This document shows positions 1 to 11,007 of a DNA stretch of 64,000 nucleotides, in pieces. The first letter of the stretch is position 1, and every line of letters starts with the position of its first letter. A model generated the notes under the pieces. That model saw nothing but the letters and a program-made list of their open reading frames with translations, did not search any database and was not told where the DNA came from. This stretch comes from Diplocarpon mali (Eukaryota > Ascomycota > Leotiomycetes > Helotiales > Drepanopezizaceae). The stretch spans positions 640-64,639 of the forward strand of contig JAENRP010000014.1 in assembly GCA_024741835.1 (NCBI GenBank). Reading direction: 5' to 3'. A program made the position numbers and the translations under genes.

Positions 1-30
1 CCTCTCTCTCTCTCTCGCTCTACTGCCCAC
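1..30. repeat. CT-rich simple repeat
   Basis: The window opens with a (CT)n-type tract. It lies just past the 3' end of the minus-strand peroxidase gene and has no coding value that I can see. Confidence 0.7.
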
Positions 31-49
31 TCATCGGCCAGCATGCCCC

Positions 50-1080
50 TCACAACCTCGCCCTGCACTGCCTGTTCTCCTCCAGCGCCGGCGCTCCCTC
101 GCCCGGGCCAACCTGGTCATCGTCACGACTCTTCGCCGGACTCCTCGGCGTGCCCGCCTTCTTGGGAGCAGCGTGGTACCCGCCCTTCGCATGATCCGCA
201 TTCGTAACCTTGCCCGCCCCATCCCTCTGGATGCCCAGTTCCAACAGCTGCCCAAACGCCCGCGCGAAATCGTGGAAGAAGGCCTCTTTGTCCCGGGCAT
301 ACAGCTCAACGTACTTGCGGAAAGCCTGGTCCTGGCGTAGGGCAATGTCGCTGGGCAGCATCATGAGCTCCGTCTCGGTATCGGCGTCGTAGTTGACGTA
401 TTGCTCCACCCCGTTCTTCATGGTTTTCTTCTTCCATTGCAGCGAGAGCAGAAGCAGGAAATACTGGTTCGAGAATCGCGTCGGGTTATTGACCCACGCT
501 CCCGCGAACCCCGATCGATCCGCGTGGCATCGTCCCAGATTATGCGCTCCGGACAGAGCCACGATTTCTTGGTCGTTGAACCCCATCCGGTAGAAGATCC
601 GTCGCAAGTGATCGGCTCCTTTCGCGCCATCGGGTAGCCGCCCTCGAGGTGGAAGCTTGCTGTCGTCGACGAAATCCGTCCGGCCACCCCTCCATGGTAT
701 CGTCGGTCCGCCCATCTCCTGTATTGCCACTGCGCCCCCCAGGGTCCACAGGTCGGCGTACGTGATCCAGGGGTGCTTCGCCTTCACAGGCTCGAGAAAG
801 ACGCGCGCGTGTTGTAGGCCTGCGTTAGCCGGGTCGCCGCCTTCGGCTTCGTATCTCATGCCCGCACCATTCGACCCCCCTGTGTCGGTCTCGGCGTCGT
901 ATGTTCCCGCGGAGTGCCTAGGTATGAGTTGTCAGTGGAAGAGTCAGAAGGGTAGAATTCTACTGCTGGATGTGCCCACCATGCAAGCCGCACAAGCACA
1001 GGTCCAGCACTTCCATCGTCGTACTCGGGCTGGTGCAAAAGGCTTGCGATGTCCTTCCGGACAGCCTCGAAATCGCCCAT
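50..1080 (-). CDS. Cytosolic-type cytochrome c peroxidase (class I heme peroxidase)
   Basis: Predicted to reduce hydrogen peroxide with a ferrous cytochrome c-type donor. The spliced model is complement(join(50..917,980..1080)), 322 aa; the 62-bp intron splits a Trp codon (TG|G), and joining restores the family's distal-pocket motif RLAWH. Visible catalytic residues are distal Arg31, Trp34 and His35, proximal His159 in [11 protein letters not shown], and a Trp near 175 in the position of the radical-forming Trp of yeast Ccp1. No mitochondrial presequence is seen if translation starts at [10 protein letters not shown] (1080). In-frame ATGs upstream (1107, 1149) would add 9-23 residues, so the start is uncertain. 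The last ~55 residues form a low-complexity, charged extension ([14 protein letters not shown]...) beyond the usual end of the domain. It belongs to the short 'putative heme-binding peroxidase' group of filamentous fungi rather than the mitochondrial enzyme. Confidence 0.9.
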
Positions 1081-1756
1081 CTGACTCTTACTCTCGGAAT
1101 AGTCCATCTGGCCGTCAAAAACGAAGTCAAAAACGAGGAATTCTAACAAAAAGTGCCGTCGTAAGTGGTATTGGTCTATCGTCTACACCAGAAGTGAGAG
1201 AGAGGCGAAATTATGTCAAGGAGTCATCTCGAGAAGAAGACGGAGTCAATTCATGCCTGCCCCGGCTTTGCAGCTATCCGCCCTGTCTCGTGCTGCCGCG
1301 CGGCGGAAGAGGATTGTTGGAGCATTGGCGTCGGCCTGCGACTCTAGGATGATTCATGTTAAGGGGCAATTTTGAATCTGATTTGAACTTGACTCGAGAC
1401 TCGACCCACCACCTACTGTGCGCAGGGCGTTTCGCACGTGGGAGAGCCGAGATGGCACGCGCTCGATTGGAAGAGCTTACCTAATCCAGACTTGGATATC
1501 TTCACGTGACAGACGCGCCCGAGGCGTGCCCACCTACCAGTGCATGTTGCCCTTCGCGCTCTCAACGCGCGGAACTTATATCCAAGGGATCCTCAACCGC
1601 AGTTCGCGCGATATAATTCTCGAGCGGCCGTGGCACGATGCGTCAGTGACTCGCGCGTCCGTCGGTCTCGACCAAGATGTTTGCTTGCCAACTCATCGGG
1701 TGATTGCATAGCATAAAATCGTCGACATACTATCACCACTAGCCGCGTTGTTCGGA
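1081..1756. other. Intergenic, no gene seen
   Basis: Upstream region of the peroxidase. Only short overlapping reading frames occur here and none has protein-like content. It probably holds the peroxidase promoter, but I could not single out an element. Confidence 0.5.
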
Positions 1757-2660
1757 TCAAGGTCCGGAAAAGAAACTCGCCCACAGCCTCGCCATCATCT
1801 CAGCAAACTTCTCGCGCGTCCCCCGGTTCGCCCTGCGACGGTGGCATCGCCGCGGATTCCGGACCTCCCAATCCTTTGCGAGATTACAGAAAACAAAGGC
1901 CACCTGGGAGTTGGCCCACACCACCCACACGGGTGAATCCGGTGGCCTGCACGTCAAAAGACGAGTAGAAAGGTCGCATTGTATTCAGCCAACGCCTGAG
2001 AAGTCCATCGTCGAGGAGCATGCTGCCTCGGACCTCTGGTGTATGACTGAGTGCAATTCCATGGCACCCCGACGGACTGTACGGTTTGAACAAGTTCTCG
2101 CTGGTGCTGACAACTTTCGGACCTGACGAAGTCCCCTCTTCGAGATTCGGCCTCATCAAGAACGGCACCCTGACCAACCTGCCGCTCTGCAATAACGTCG
2201 TTCCCGGGCAAGCCAAGAAATCGCCGTTGACCTGGGGGCCCAGAGATGCGTTCGCTGGCGCGATGATGTGGGCACCACAGCCGAATGAGAGGTGCTGGAG
2301 AGATCCGTCCCAAGCAGTCGCCAAGTACACAACGACATGCTATTTGAATCCTTCTCTCCTCGCGATCGGTTGGTTCTCCTGATCACCCAAGATGTTTCCG
2401 CCAACGGGGTTGTCCTCCGGACCTTGGGTATGACAGGGACGCCGTGGGCGAGATGTCCCTATCATTAACCAAGCGTGACCCAAAATCCAACGCCTCGCTG
2501 TCCTCTTCGCTCCGTACACAGTAGAGCTCTTCTAGGGGGTCGCTTATTTTGGGTGGTAGAGGTGTCTTCTTAGGCTCGCGGAAACAGAGAATTTGCTCTG
2601 GGCCGTCAACAGCCGGTAGCAAGGACTGGAGAAAGCTTGCAAGCGGGAGGCATCCCACCC
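1757..2660 (-). pseudogene. Decayed type-B carboxylesterase/lipase, C-terminal part
   Basis: Minus-strand frames carry recognisable carboxylesterase blocks, but in different phases. One frame (2330-1884) has GPQVNGDFLACPGTTLLQSG, matching the family's 'GPvvDGdFlpd.P..lL.sG' block, then RVPFLMRPNLEEGTSS for 'vPvliGtnldEGt'. The next frame (about 1940-1757) carries SQVAFVFCNLAKDW and FAEMMARLWASFF, matching the C-terminal 'vaFvF.n' and 'm...WasF' blocks. The two frames must be shifted relative to each other to read through. The Ser-containing GESAGG elbow and the N-terminal half are not recognisable; the open frame 2658-2383 may be part of it. No intron-like signals explain the frame changes, so a pseudogene is more likely than a spliced gene. 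Confidence 0.6.
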
Positions 2661-3853
2661 GCTATGGGTGAAGAGAGTATATTGAATCGACCCGGCGTTA
2701 GTACAGTACCTCACCAGCGCTTGGTACGGGAATCAAGCTTACAGACCAGCCCATACACCTTTTCTCGGCCGATTTCGCTAGACACGGCACCGGGCACCCC
2801 AGCTGCTTAGATGTACACACAGCGAGGGAAGAGTTGGTCCGCAAACTTGAGATGGTGATTCTCTTCTTCTATTGTAGCATGGCATGCCGAGATATCATGC
2901 CACGAGGATCTCCCGCTTCAACGGGTGTAGAGTGGGAGTTCCCGTAAGGTATCCATCCATCCTTACGACGGGGTTCTGCTGTGGAGGCGGCTACGTTTGC
3001 GGGGGCGAAGATAGGATCTCAAGTTTACCGCGTCATTCCTCATCGCTTGCGGATTTACAAGCGGGGCGAGCTTTTACTGTGCATGGTTTCCCACGGGGTT
3101 TCTTCCTCTTGTTTTTTGTCTTTCTCATGTTACTATTTGCTTGCTTCCAGCACCAAGAATCATGGGCTCATATGACGAAAACAACAAAGCTAGGTATCAA
3201 GCTCTCCCGGGTGAACGAGCCCCAGGACAACAGCGCCCCGCTAACCCCGAACTGACAACACCTCGCTATGGTTGTGATTGTTTTGCTCGTTTCCGCCCAG
3301 AAAGCCCAGGCACGTATTCCGTGTACGTTCAAGCTTTGGTCCAGAGCCTTGGAATGCTCCTGTCGGGCACCAGCTGTCTGCATCGTCGAGATTGCTCAGG
3401 CACCCGCCCCATCTCTGTTCAAAGGCTGGAGTCGCCTCGTGCGGAGCATCCTCCAACGTCCCCAATAGATACGCTAGGACAAGTTGTGATCAGAAGTTTC
3501 CTCTGGAAAATGTTCTGCAATAGAGAGAGCCTGTGTCATCTTAGGATGCTTACCGGCACAGCGCATTTCCCAGCGTTTTGATTGAGTGCTGTCTTTGCGT
3601 CGTCTGGTCGGTCAACAGTGGTGTACCGGCGGAAATAAAACACAAAACATCGACACGTGTCTCTGGAAACCCCTCTGGCGATCGGCAATGATAGGCTGCA
3701 TTTTGTACTAGCAAAAGCATGTCCTCCGTGGGCCTTGGGTGGGTTTCGCTCTTTACTGTTCGCTACCCCGCCTATACCAGAAGCCCTGTGTCTCCTCGGC
3801 TTCGAAAGGGACGTCTGATGGTTGACGGGTCCTGAAAGTCCACTCTCGCTCAC
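2661..3853. other. Intergenic with one doubtful ORF
   Basis: No recognised gene. An ATG-initiated plus-strand frame at 3162-3581 (139 codons, beginning MGSYDENNKARYQALPGERA) looks moderately protein-like but has no family resemblance I know. An upstream frame at 2884-3255 includes one very hydrophobic stretch (GFFLLFFVFLMLLFACF). Neither is supported as a gene. Confidence 0.4.
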
Positions 3854-5716
3854 TCATTGCGAGCGTCCGGTGACGGCGTTCGTGGCCAAGAGCTCGATAC
3901 GTCTCGCATACAACTTCATCATGTGGCAAACCGGGTCTCCCCACACGACTCCCCTGAGCAGCTCATCCGTCACAACCTGGGCCGCAACACCTTCGTTCAT
4001 CATTTCCAGGACCGACTTTTTCTTATTCGTCCGGTTCTCGTGTCTTGGCACACCCCGCAACAGCACAAGTCGCCCAGCGTTGCTCAACGTAGCTTCTGGT
4101 ACCGGCCAGTAGGCCGTGGCGTCTGCAGTCTCAAGGTGTGTGGACTTCTTGTGCGAGAGTCGCATTTTGTTGAGCGTCAGAGAGCTTGAGGACTTGGCGA
4201 GTCTCAAAGCGAGGGGTTGCAGTCGTTGGGGTGTTGTGACATGTGATTTTCCTGGCGCTGGAGAGGAATATAGGTCAAGGAGCGATCGTACGTAGGCTTT
4301 GTCTGCCCTTGGGACCGGGTCTCCTTCATTAACGAAAGAGAGGAAAATCGACTTTCGAAGAGCCGGGTCCTCTGGTGTGGATATAGGGAGGAGGGATACA
4401 GGCGGAGCACCAAAACTCACGCAATGTATGCGTTTGAAGCATCCAGCCAGTATGTTGAGCTCCGACTCGGCTTCGAGGCTTTTAGCGAGCATATGAGAGT
4501 AGAGAAGAGCAGCGACGGCTCCGCCGGCCGAGTGTCCCGTGATCAGGAGCGAGCATTTGAACCGGCTGGGATCCTCCTGTAGAAGATGCCGGAGCCTAGC
4601 TGCCACTGGCTTGATCATCTTCTTTGCAGCTGTGAGGAATCCTGCATGGCAGAAGTTTCCCGGATCATCCTAACACGCAGTAAGCTGATATCCTTATATG
4701 AGATGGACTATAGGTGGGTCTTACAAGGAATCCCTCGGGCGAAGCAGGGGCAGACTTTAAATTGACGGCCCAGTCCATGAAAGTCTGGGTTCCTCTGATT
4801 GCGAAGACTATTGTGTTCATATCGTCCATGGGAACAGACTTGATCACCATAGCTTTTGTACCGAGTCTCCAGTCTGCATCCAGGTGTACCTCCTTCTCTT
4901 GGCCGGTAGGTTTCGCGTATACACGCTCGGAGTACTGTGCAGCTAAGCAAAGTAGAGGGAACGTAGGCATATATCTGACATTTGTTAGAGCATGTCATGA
5001 AGGAGGGACGGACAGCCTCACAGCTTCAGTGGGAGCAGGTTCGGGGGGAGCCTCGAATTGGCATATAGATATACTTTGGCGAAGTAATTGGTGCTGGTAA
5101 GTACTGCAGAAACGGAGTTGTTGACCATCTCTCTCGATTTTCCTCTCCCAGGTGCCGAATCCGTGTATCCAGTGTCCTGGTGTTCCTGTTCCCAGCTTGT
5201 CCGAGGCGGTGCGAAGACACCCAGCTCCAGTTCGTCACCACTGAACCTCTCTCCGTCGATAAGGGTAATGATATTATCGAGCTTTGAGGAGATCAAGTCG
5301 CAGAGAGCTGCTCCTGGGTTGAGGTGCTGGGCACCTTGCATGTACGATGGGGAGGCATCATTCTGTCGAGTCTGGTTTCCGCAGCCCGGCACATCGGTTG
5401 CGAGGAGTTTTGTCACCGATGCCAGTTTGAGCTGGCTCACATCGCCACCAGACTTCCGAGGCTTCCGAGGCGGCAGAGGAAGATAGTCTCTGTGTATCAG
5501 AACTGGTTGATACTGCGGAGGAACGGGTGCGATTAGCCAGCCGTGCGGAGATCCATTGCTGTTGAGGGCTTGGGGTCTCTCCTCAAGATATGCCCAACTT
5601 GGCTGAGAAGCGTCGGCGCATCTTCTGGAGTGATTGGGCTGCTGGTAGAAGGTAATTGTCGGCTCTGGGAGAGGGGCTGCCGTCCTCTTCTTTTTGGATC
5701 TCCCGAAGATCGCCAT
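3854..5716 (-). CDS. Class 3 (alpha/beta hydrolase) lipase-like protein
   Basis: Predicted serine hydrolase acting on acylglycerols or phospholipids. Spliced model: complement(join(3854..4669,4725..4974,5022..5716)), 586 aa, with introns of 55 and 47 bp bearing GTAAGA and GTGAGG donors. The N-terminal ~220 residues begin MAIFGRSKKKRTAAPLPEP and are basic, Pro-rich and low in homology. The middle exon brings LCLAAQYSERVY and the oxyanion-region motif FAIRGTQTFMDWAVNL. The third exon starts DDPGNFCHAGFLTAAKK and carries the nucleophile elbow GHSAGG near residue 360. Downstream FGAPPVSLLP and FVNEGDPVPRAD supply the region of the catalytic Asp. No signal peptide is visible, so it is probably intracellular, resembling fungal lipase_3 proteins with long N-terminal extensions. 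The stop follows GRSQ at 3854. Confidence 0.88.
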
Positions 5717-6678
5717 CGCCTCGATGGGGTTTGAAGTTCTTAATAAACCTTGCAGGTATCCTCCGCCCAGCGGTTATCGAAATCTTGTCTTCATCGCAAA
5801 GACGCCGACACATGAAAATGGTTCCAGCAAGAAAGTGGATGAAGTGAAAATCAATTGCGATGAATAATGGTGTAGTCTCACGGCACACGGCCGAGCATTG
5901 AGCGGGCGGCCCTCCATGCAGTCGACCCAGGCTCCAACCTTGCTTTTTGCTTTCTGTAGTGGTGATTCGTCAACGACTCCGCCCCGTCTCAGATTACTTG
6001 GTCAGAAGCAGGGTGTTGCAGAGGCGAAATAGATGAACTGACTAGCTGACTGACTGTACAGGTGCACGGGGAAGCTCTTACTTTCTGCCGATCGCACGAT
6101 CTCTTCTATCATAAGCTTTCTAAGCTTGTACTCCTGTGTAGGATTGCACAGATTACGACCCTGCTTCCAGCTTATATCTCAAACGGACACCAGCCGAAGC
6201 GCGCTTCTTTACTATTCTACACAGTTGAAAAAACTCTTGTTCCCTCGCTGTTCGCTGCTCTGTTACCCCCATGTGGCGAGCGTTTTCATAGACAATCGGC
6301 TAGTTTGCTACTGATACATAGTAAGGCATTACAAGCAAGGGAAGACAAACAACAGGTTCCTCAAGAATGACTCCCTGAAGAGCAAGAAGTCGTCAAAAAT
6401 ACCAAGATTCTCGACTTCCAGAAGATATGCCAGTCTACCACATTGAATATATTGCCGTTCACAAAAGCTTTTCTCCCTCTTGAACGCTTCCGCTGGAGCT
6501 TCGCAGAGCGAGCTCACCGAGCCCATGATGCGCTGGGGGAAAAGTTAGTGCTTTCCTTTACGTCAATCAAAACTGTCAATTACCGGTGGGGAGAATTATT
6601 ACTAAGAACCTATTTAGTATTCAGCTGACTGCATTTAGATAATCAATCGCCCAGAAAGCTCGCCTGAATGAACTACCC
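5717..6678. other. Intergenic, nothing convincing
   Basis: Promoter side of the lipase gene followed by sequence with only short, unconvincing frames. I see no repeat, RNA gene or conserved motif here. Confidence 0.4.
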
Positions 6679-7639
6679 GTGACACTTCTTCAAAAATCTC
6701 TCATTTTCTGAATCCAGCAAAGTATCATCTCTTGTTGTCTTCAATCTGACGATATAATCCTCACAGGGAATGTGATGTTCACTGGGCCTGTTCTGCTGTC
6801 GATTGTCGGAATAAGTTTTGACGCTCTGAATATCTCGAGAAGTGCTGTAGCTTGTGATATCTCGTGCATTAGTTGAGAGAACCGCTCATCAGCAATTTCA
6901 ATCAGCGACGTAAAGGCCAATCATAGTTTGAGTACCAACCATTTGTGGTGCACCTTCTCTTGATCTTCTCTAGTATCAGCTTCTTCTTTTGATTTTGCCT
7001 ACTAGATTGTTATCTTTCTCTCTGGACTTCAATTTTCTTCTCCCTACTGTCCCGCTCACCGATTATATCGAGTAGAGCCTCCAGTTCCCGCAATTCGTCT
7101 TGTCCATGGAAGAGAAGTTGGGACTTTAAATAACCGAAGCTTCGGTACAGCATGAACTTGTTGTCGCTCACAGGCTGGGCGGCGAGGTTGGGATACCCTA
7201 CTGGGTAATCATCTAATTAAGCTGTCAGGGTTCTTTTCTTGATGCTCAAAAAAGGAAACTGTATTAAACTCACATTTGATCTCGATAGGATATATTGATG
7301 CCAGAGTTTCTTCCTGCTTACTGCCCTGTGAAGGCTGCCGATCGCTTACTTTTCGCCTATCGCGTTAGAATTCCAACAAACATGAGTTTTTCTCTATGAA
7401 AGACACCAAACGGCTGCAGCCTTTGCTCTCCGCAAAATGTTTTCCTGAAAATCAGTCTATTCTGCCTGCTCCTGAGCGATGACTTCAACAGCCTAGGAAA
7501 CGCCCGCAGAAGGTATGTCAGATACCATTCCAAGGTCTCCAGGCTGATCTGTTCGGAGTATCTCGATCTGTTCAATCTCTACAAGGCTACCTTGATTCTG
7601 TCGAGAAATCATACAATCAAGGCGACGCTTTCGATTCAA
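6679..7639 (-). pseudogene. Decayed DUF6594-type gene with C-to-T style stops
   Basis: Minus-strand reading gives a spliced, protein-like path that no single ORF shows. From 7639 one frame runs (RKRRLDCMISRQNQ...EQIEILRTDQPGDLG) through two TAG codons at 7495-7493 and 7459-7457 to a donor at 7406. A 50-bp intron (7357..7406, CTAAC branch) and a 61-bp intron (7213..7273, GTGAGT donor) follow, each keeping phase. The third exon reads YPVGYPNLAAQPVSDNKFML then YRSFGYLKSQLLFHGQDELR, matching the N-terminal 'GYPsLA...yRrFgyL..rnLL.lQdEL.eLE' block of fungal DUF6594 proteins. The same frame hits TAA at 7012-7010, then continues (KKKLILEKIKRR) to TGA at 6904-6902. A last open piece ends at about 6679 (EDYIVRLKTTRDDTLLDSEN). 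All the in-frame stops fit CAG/CAA/CGA changed by C-to-T. The usual C-terminal membrane helices were not found. Confidence 0.6.
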
Positions 7640-8614
7640 CTGTCACAGATTCCTGGAGGTTTTAAGGTGAGCAGCGAAGGGCTGAGGCAGCAGATAAAGT
7701 AAAGCTGTAGTCATGCTTCACTGAACCAGGATTTCTAGCTTTTTTATGTAGAACCCTCATCTCGAGGAGTACAAGAAGTTATCAGCAAGACAGAAGAGAG
7801 GCATTCAAGAAGACTATGGGCTCACATTGTGGGCACCCGCATATCTGGCTAGCCGCGTTGTGTGCAGCCGAAGTAATTCCACTCTTCCTCGAACTGTATT
7901 CTTGTATATATGTATAAATATATATATATATATATATAGGTTCTTCTTCCGAGAGTATCAGAGGTGCAGAGGAATCTGTTTCGAAAACCCGACGATGATA
8001 TATTGTCTTCTCTTGCAACATTAGCAAGAGCAATATACTTTTTTCGTCCCGAGATCGAGCCGAAAGGTACATGTGACTAAGCTTCGATGTCTTTCAGATC
8101 GCCTCATTCACTGCCTGATACCTTAGTATGCATACGACAGAAAACCAGCAGAATAGATCCACAATGTAGTATTGAAGATAAACAGACTCCCTACTTCATT
8201 ATCACTTTCGGTTGCGAACACTGAGCCTTTGTTTAGACCTCGGTTAAGAAAGGGGCTAGATCAAATGCAAATAATAGCAGGTGGCGCTTACGGATTTCCC
8301 CTGCGCTGCCGCGCTGCCGTCTGACGTGAACTTTACGCTCTTACTTGCAAACATCTTACTCGACCATGTTGGTGATCTCTGGGCTCTGCCAGCAAAACTG
8401 TTGTGATCTGCTTTACGGTGGCAGCAATTTTTGGCCGCTCTGGCTTGTGTTTTTCTCTTATTTTGCCAGTGAGAATCGTGCAGTTTGTTACTCGGATTCT
8501 AAGGACCCATGTGTGTTTCCACTTCTTGTCCTGTGAAGGATGCTTGGCTGGACTAATGTGCTGGGATTCTTCTTTTCACCACACTCAAGTATAGTGTATT
8601 AAAAGGGAAAAAAG
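7640..8614. other. Gene-poor, AT-rich
   Basis: No recognised gene. A plus-strand frame around 8403-8594 is hydrophobic (CFTVAAIFGRSGLCFSLIL) and could be a membrane-segment remnant belonging with the open segment just downstream, but there is no start or splice evidence to join them. Confidence 0.35.
7904..7938. repeat. AT microsatellite
   Basis: An almost pure (TA)n run of about eleven units at 7917-7938, preceded by imperfect TA repeats. Confidence 0.85.
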
Positions 8615-8869
8615 TACCCCTCCCCCGCATCCGCCTCTTGCGATACCGATCTTACCGAGCCATCTCCTCAAGACTCGGAAGGTCACTCGGACGCGCCCCA
8701 GAAGCCTAACTCAAGCTTGCCTCTGGCTACGAGCTTGAACAGTACTGACGTCGAATTTGTCTACCGTTTAAGGTGGTGGAACATCTTTACACGGATTTTT
8801 CACTGTTGGTGGCAAGTGGCTTTCAGGGAGCGAATTGGGGAACGGGGTATGCTGGGGCGAGGCTTGTGA
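8615..8869 (+). pseudogene. Unassigned open coding-like segment (possible terminal exon)
   Basis: An 84-codon plus-strand frame without ATG starts after an AG at 8613-8614 and ends at TGA 8867-8869. Its composition is protein-like: a polar Ser/Pro/Asp-rich part (TDLTEPSPQDSEGHSDAPQK), then STDVEFVYRLRWWNIFTRIF and a basic tail. It could be the last exon of a broken or unmodelled gene. No family is recognised, and only the length of the open frame and its composition support it. Confidence 0.3.
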
Positions 8870-9177
8870 TGACGCCAGCCCAGAGGACTTCAACTTGAAC
8901 AGACCATATTAGAAAAATATGATAATAATTTTAAAAAGAACTAGGTAGAACCTGGCAGACCTCGCGTCTCGCCTTTGACCCTTGGTAGAGAACAGGGTGT
9001 TAAGGAGAAAACGAACCAAAGGTGTCTCGGTCTGAAAACCAAGTTGTTGGATCATCTAACTGACGCCGGTCAAGTCTAAAGTTACCATGCCATCTGACCG
9101 GCAACACTGCCATGCCTATTATGTATGAAAAGCCATGCAAAGGCTATGGCAACACCTGTGCCTCCAATACTCGTCAT

Positions 9178-10315
9178 CTAGAAGGCGAATACTTGGTCCT
9201 CCAGTTTGGATACTGGCTTGCCCTTATCAAAGCCCAGCTCAACAGCGCTCTTTTTCATGGCACTAATCATTGGTGGTGGGCCACAGAGCAGGAGCTTGAC
9301 GTCTCTTGCTGCCTTGGGAAGCCATTTCTGCGACACGTCAGTTGAAAGTCCTACAGTAGTATGAAATCATTGAACAAGAAATTTATGCTCAAGGGGCATA
9401 CCGTGATCATCTCAGGGGTAACAAAGCCCACGCCGCCATCCCAATTCTCAGGAGGGTTGTTAAGCACGTAGTGTACATTGAAATCCTTATCCTCCGCCGC
9501 CAACTGATCCAAATCCTCCTTTAACAGAATGTCCTCCTGGTTTACATTGGCGAATATGAGGTCAATCTTTGTGACATCACCAGTTGGACGTCCACGAATA
9601 ACAGCGCGGATGATTTGCAGCATGGGCGTGATGCCAGTTCCTCCGGCGATCATGCCGAAGTGGCGTACCATGTTCGGGGTGTACACCATAGCGCCCTTAG
9701 GACCTCTGACCTTGATGGTCTGTCCGACCATGAGCGAGGCCATATATTTGGAGATGTTGCCTGTTGGGTAGGACTTGATGAGGAGGTCGAAGAAGCCGGG
9801 CTGGTGGTCGCCGGATATAGGGGTGTAGGAGCGCACGATCTCTTTCGAGCTGCCGTCTGGTTGTGGGAGAGTTGCGGCGATGGAGATGTGCTGCCCGATA
9901 GGGAGGCCCAGGATGGACTTCTCGGTAGGGAGCCTGAATCGGTAACTGTTTATTTACATTAGCAGAGCTCGACAAGGGGACGAAGTTTAGGAAGACTGAC
10001 ATTGCGACATTGTGAGAAATAATAGTCTTCTCTGTCAGCTCGAAATTTTGGAACTCAGTAGGCTTCAGGACTGGCTTGGCTTCTGTAGGATGTGTCAGAA
10101 TGGACTTTGTGCGGCCGGTATTGGGGAGTCTGCGAGGGTTGGAGCAGTGAATCAATGGACGTACTGTTGCTCCAAAGCTTGAAGCTGGAAAGAAGCGCAG
10201 CCAGAATGACGGCATAAGGAACCCATTCCTTCTTCACAACCAATGTTCCAAAGATCAGTAGGCCAGAAGGGATGAAGATTCCGTGAACATTCTGCTTGGA
10301 GAACGATTCCGCCAT
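9178..10315 (-). CDS. cbr1: NADH-cytochrome b5 reductase
   Basis: FAD flavoenzyme that passes electrons from NADH to cytochrome b5 (sterol and fatty-acid desaturation, diphthamide synthesis), anchored in the ER or outer mitochondrial membrane. Spliced model: complement(join(9178..9327,9402..9945,10001..10082,10165..10315)), 308 aa, with introns of 74, 55 and 82 bp. Exon 1 encodes a hydrophobic N-terminal anchor (about residues 12-45, including [17 protein letters not shown]). FAD-binding motif RSYTPIS lies near 116-122, the NADH-binding GGTGITPM near 179-186, and [10 protein letters not shown] in the last exon. The C-terminus ...KLEDQVFAF is typical of Cbr1, which ends in Phe. Length matches the family (about 300 aa). 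It faces the DUF3605 gene head-to-head across about 690 bp. Confidence 0.96.
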
Positions 10316-11007
10316 GTTGACTTTGGGTGGGATATTTTGTTGGGCGCGCCTTTTTGCTCTCTTCAGAAAGGCCTTATGAGCTGGCGAGGAAACCTGGAGG
10401 ACAGGCTAGGACGGAATACCTCGCAATCAGCCTTGACCTCGCTGTGCGAAAGGAAGTTGTGGATGAGGTCGTGATTCCGGAGAGTTAGCAACGAAATGGT
10501 CAGAATTCAGAATTATCCTCCCTCTGCCTCCCCAAAAAAGCTCGGTTGTCCTGGACCGAGGGTCCGAGATATCCCCGGATTTCAACAATCTGACATCACA
10601 CCTTTACAAAATCCACATCACTTCAAATATAAGTTTACAAATCAAAATTTGATAAAGCGTAAGAGCATAGATGTCATGATTCTTGCTGTGGAATTAATCC
10701 CTCAAATCAAATTACACTAAGCAGTCTTTGCTATCACAATGGATACATAGACTATCCCCCCTACGTATGTGACATGCAGGAGGCAAAACGCTTTATTTTC
10801 AATACATGGACATACTATAATTAAATGCCAAGGCAGATATCATCATCATATTTAACGACATGATTTACTCCAGCTTCCATACGAGAGCTGCCACATTCTA
10901 AAGAAGATCCCAGAGCGGCAAGTCTTTCCTGGAACAGGGATCTCTAGATCTGACCCTCTTGACATTAACAGCTCTGTGACAGAAGCTACTTTACAATAAA
11001 AGCGAAG
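10316..11007. promoter_or_regulatory. Divergent promoter region between cbr1 and the DUF3605 gene
   Basis: About 690 bp separating two head-to-head genes. It must contain both start-site regions. I see AT-rich stretches (10600-10860) but no individual element I would name. Confidence 0.5.

Noticed and set aside
1884..2330. A cytochrome P450 heme-loop-like string (HLSFGCGAH) on the minus strand
   Set aside because: The Cys-ligand spacing is wrong and the flanking sequence matches carboxylesterase blocks much better.
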